Part shown: positions 5,037 through 5,544 of the stretch, one piece after another | Position numbering within the stretch: position 1 is the first letter of the stretch | Layout: every line of letters starts with the position of its first letter | NCBI GenBank assembly: GCA_937902945.1 | Contig: CALEMD010000020.1 | Coordinates: 1-5,544 of the forward strand | Length of the DNA: 5,544 nt | Direction: 5' to 3' | Origin: an uncultured Erysipelotrichaceae bacterium | Lineage (GTDB): Bacteria; Bacillota_I; Bacilli_A; Erysipelotrichales; Erysipelotrichaceae | Notes under the pieces: generated by a model | The model's input: only the letters and a program-made list of their open reading frames with translations | Database searches by the model: none | What the model was told of the DNA's origin: nothing | Program-made: the position numbers and the translations under genes

Positions 5037-5544
5037 TCTATGCCTTCTTTCTCTGCTTCAGCGATACTGCCGACGACATTGTCGCTCAGCCAGTCCATCG
5101 CCAGTATTTCTCTGCTGCTGAGAGTACTGCCTGATTTCTGAACAATTCCTCTTTGTGAATGCAGTTCACCGGCAAATGGATCCAGGCTGTAATTCTGGAG
5201 TCCTTTGCGGAATACATCAATCAGACGCTGCGTGTAGAAGCTTACAGATGCGGAAAGATGAATATCAACAACTCCAGAAGAAATGCCCCACCACTCATTG
5301 ACTGCATGATCGCTCTTTTCTGCAGGCATCTGCCGCATCATCTGCGATACAAGGTATTCATAGTAGCGGCCCCAGTTATGCACCGGCACAGCCAGCGATA
5401 CAATCTGGTTTTCTTCTGTTTTCATGCATAAGCCATACTGCGGATACAGACTGTCTGAAAAAGAAAGATCCGGACCGCTGTATATATGGATATCCTGTGC
5501 ATCAAATACCGACTGCCAGTTTTCATCTTTATCTGCCGGCTGCA
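5033..5544 (-). CDS. C-terminal part of a probable BMP/PnrA-like binding protein (runs off right edge)
   Basis: The frame is open from the right edge to the TGA at 5033 (169 residues visible), so the internal ATG at 5425 is not a start and the gene begins beyond the window. Visible segments are SLAVPVHNWGRYYEYLV, NEWWGISSGVVDIHLS, DPFAGELHSQRGIVQ and ILAMDWLSDNVVGSI. From memory these match, in order, the C-terminal portion of long proteins annotated in gut Clostridia as BMP-family (basic membrane protein, PnrA/Med-like) ABC transporter substrate-binding proteins, with the related pattern ITMDWLxxNVIGSI near the end. This is recalled similarity, not a computed hit. If correct, the protein binds a nucleoside-like ligand; whether it is a lipoprotein cannot be seen here. 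It overlaps the phosphoesterase start by 4 bp, so the two are co-transcribed. Confidence 0.6.
   Translation of the reverse strand, partial: QPADKDENWQSVFDAQDIHIYSGPDLSFSDSLYPQYGLCMKTEENQIVSLAVPVHNWGRYYEYLVSQMMRQMPAEKSDHAVNEWWGISSGVVDIHLSASVSFYTQRLIDVFRKGLQNYSLDPFAGELHSQRGIVQKSGSTLSSREILAMDWLSDNVVGSIAEAEKEGIE

Noticed and set aside
5033..5425. A complete 130-residue small protein starting at 5425
   Set aside because: The frame stays open with protein-like sequence from 5426 to the window edge, and the ATG at 5425 lacks an SD, so it is an internal Met of a longer gene.

Overview
The window looks like a chromosomal stretch from a low-to-moderate-GC Gram-positive bacterium (Bacillota/Firmicutes). 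The grounds are a BceRS-type two-component system next to its ABC ATPase, a FemABX-family aminoacyltransferase, strong purine-rich ribosome binding sites, and a metallophosphoesterase and a BMP-type binding protein whose closest remembered relatives are from gut Clostridia and Erysipelotrichia. The lineage below phylum is a guess. No insertion sequence, phage gene, tRNA, rRNA or CRISPR array is visible.

Layout. Positions 1-2076 (minus strand) hold an antimicrobial-peptide sensing and resistance module read as response regulator, then histidine kinase, then ABC ATPase. The ATPase runs off the left edge, and the permease expected after it lies outside. Positions 2077-2211 form a divergent promoter region with a perfect TTACA-N4-TGTAA inverted repeat, the known recognition pattern of BceR-like regulators. 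It sits between the regulator gene and a plus-strand gene at 2212-2862 for a stand-alone peptidoglycan glycosyltransferase. That gene meets crcB (fluoride channel, minus strand) end to end, with zero bases between the two stop codons. A compact 77-bp divergent region then separates crcB from a plus-strand FemX-like peptidoglycan aminoacyltransferase (3306-4340). This converges on a minus-strand pair: a metallophosphoesterase (4359-5036), preceded and translationally coupled by the C-terminal part of a BMP/PnrA-like binding protein (5033 to the right edge). A symmetrical bidirectional terminator lies across the femX/phosphoesterase junction.

How the parts may work together. The BceRS-ABC module is of the kind that detects cell-wall-active peptide antibiotics at the lipid II cycle. 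A lipid II-polymerising glycosyltransferase and a peptide-branch aminoacyltransferase lie beside it, so the left three quarters of the window is an envelope-maintenance neighbourhood with crcB inserted. The most interesting proposal is that the BceR-type operator also controls the glycosyltransferase. That is inference from promoter geometry. Nothing in the window amounts to a clearly new system; the families are recognisable, and the novelty, if any, lies in their regulation and arrangement.
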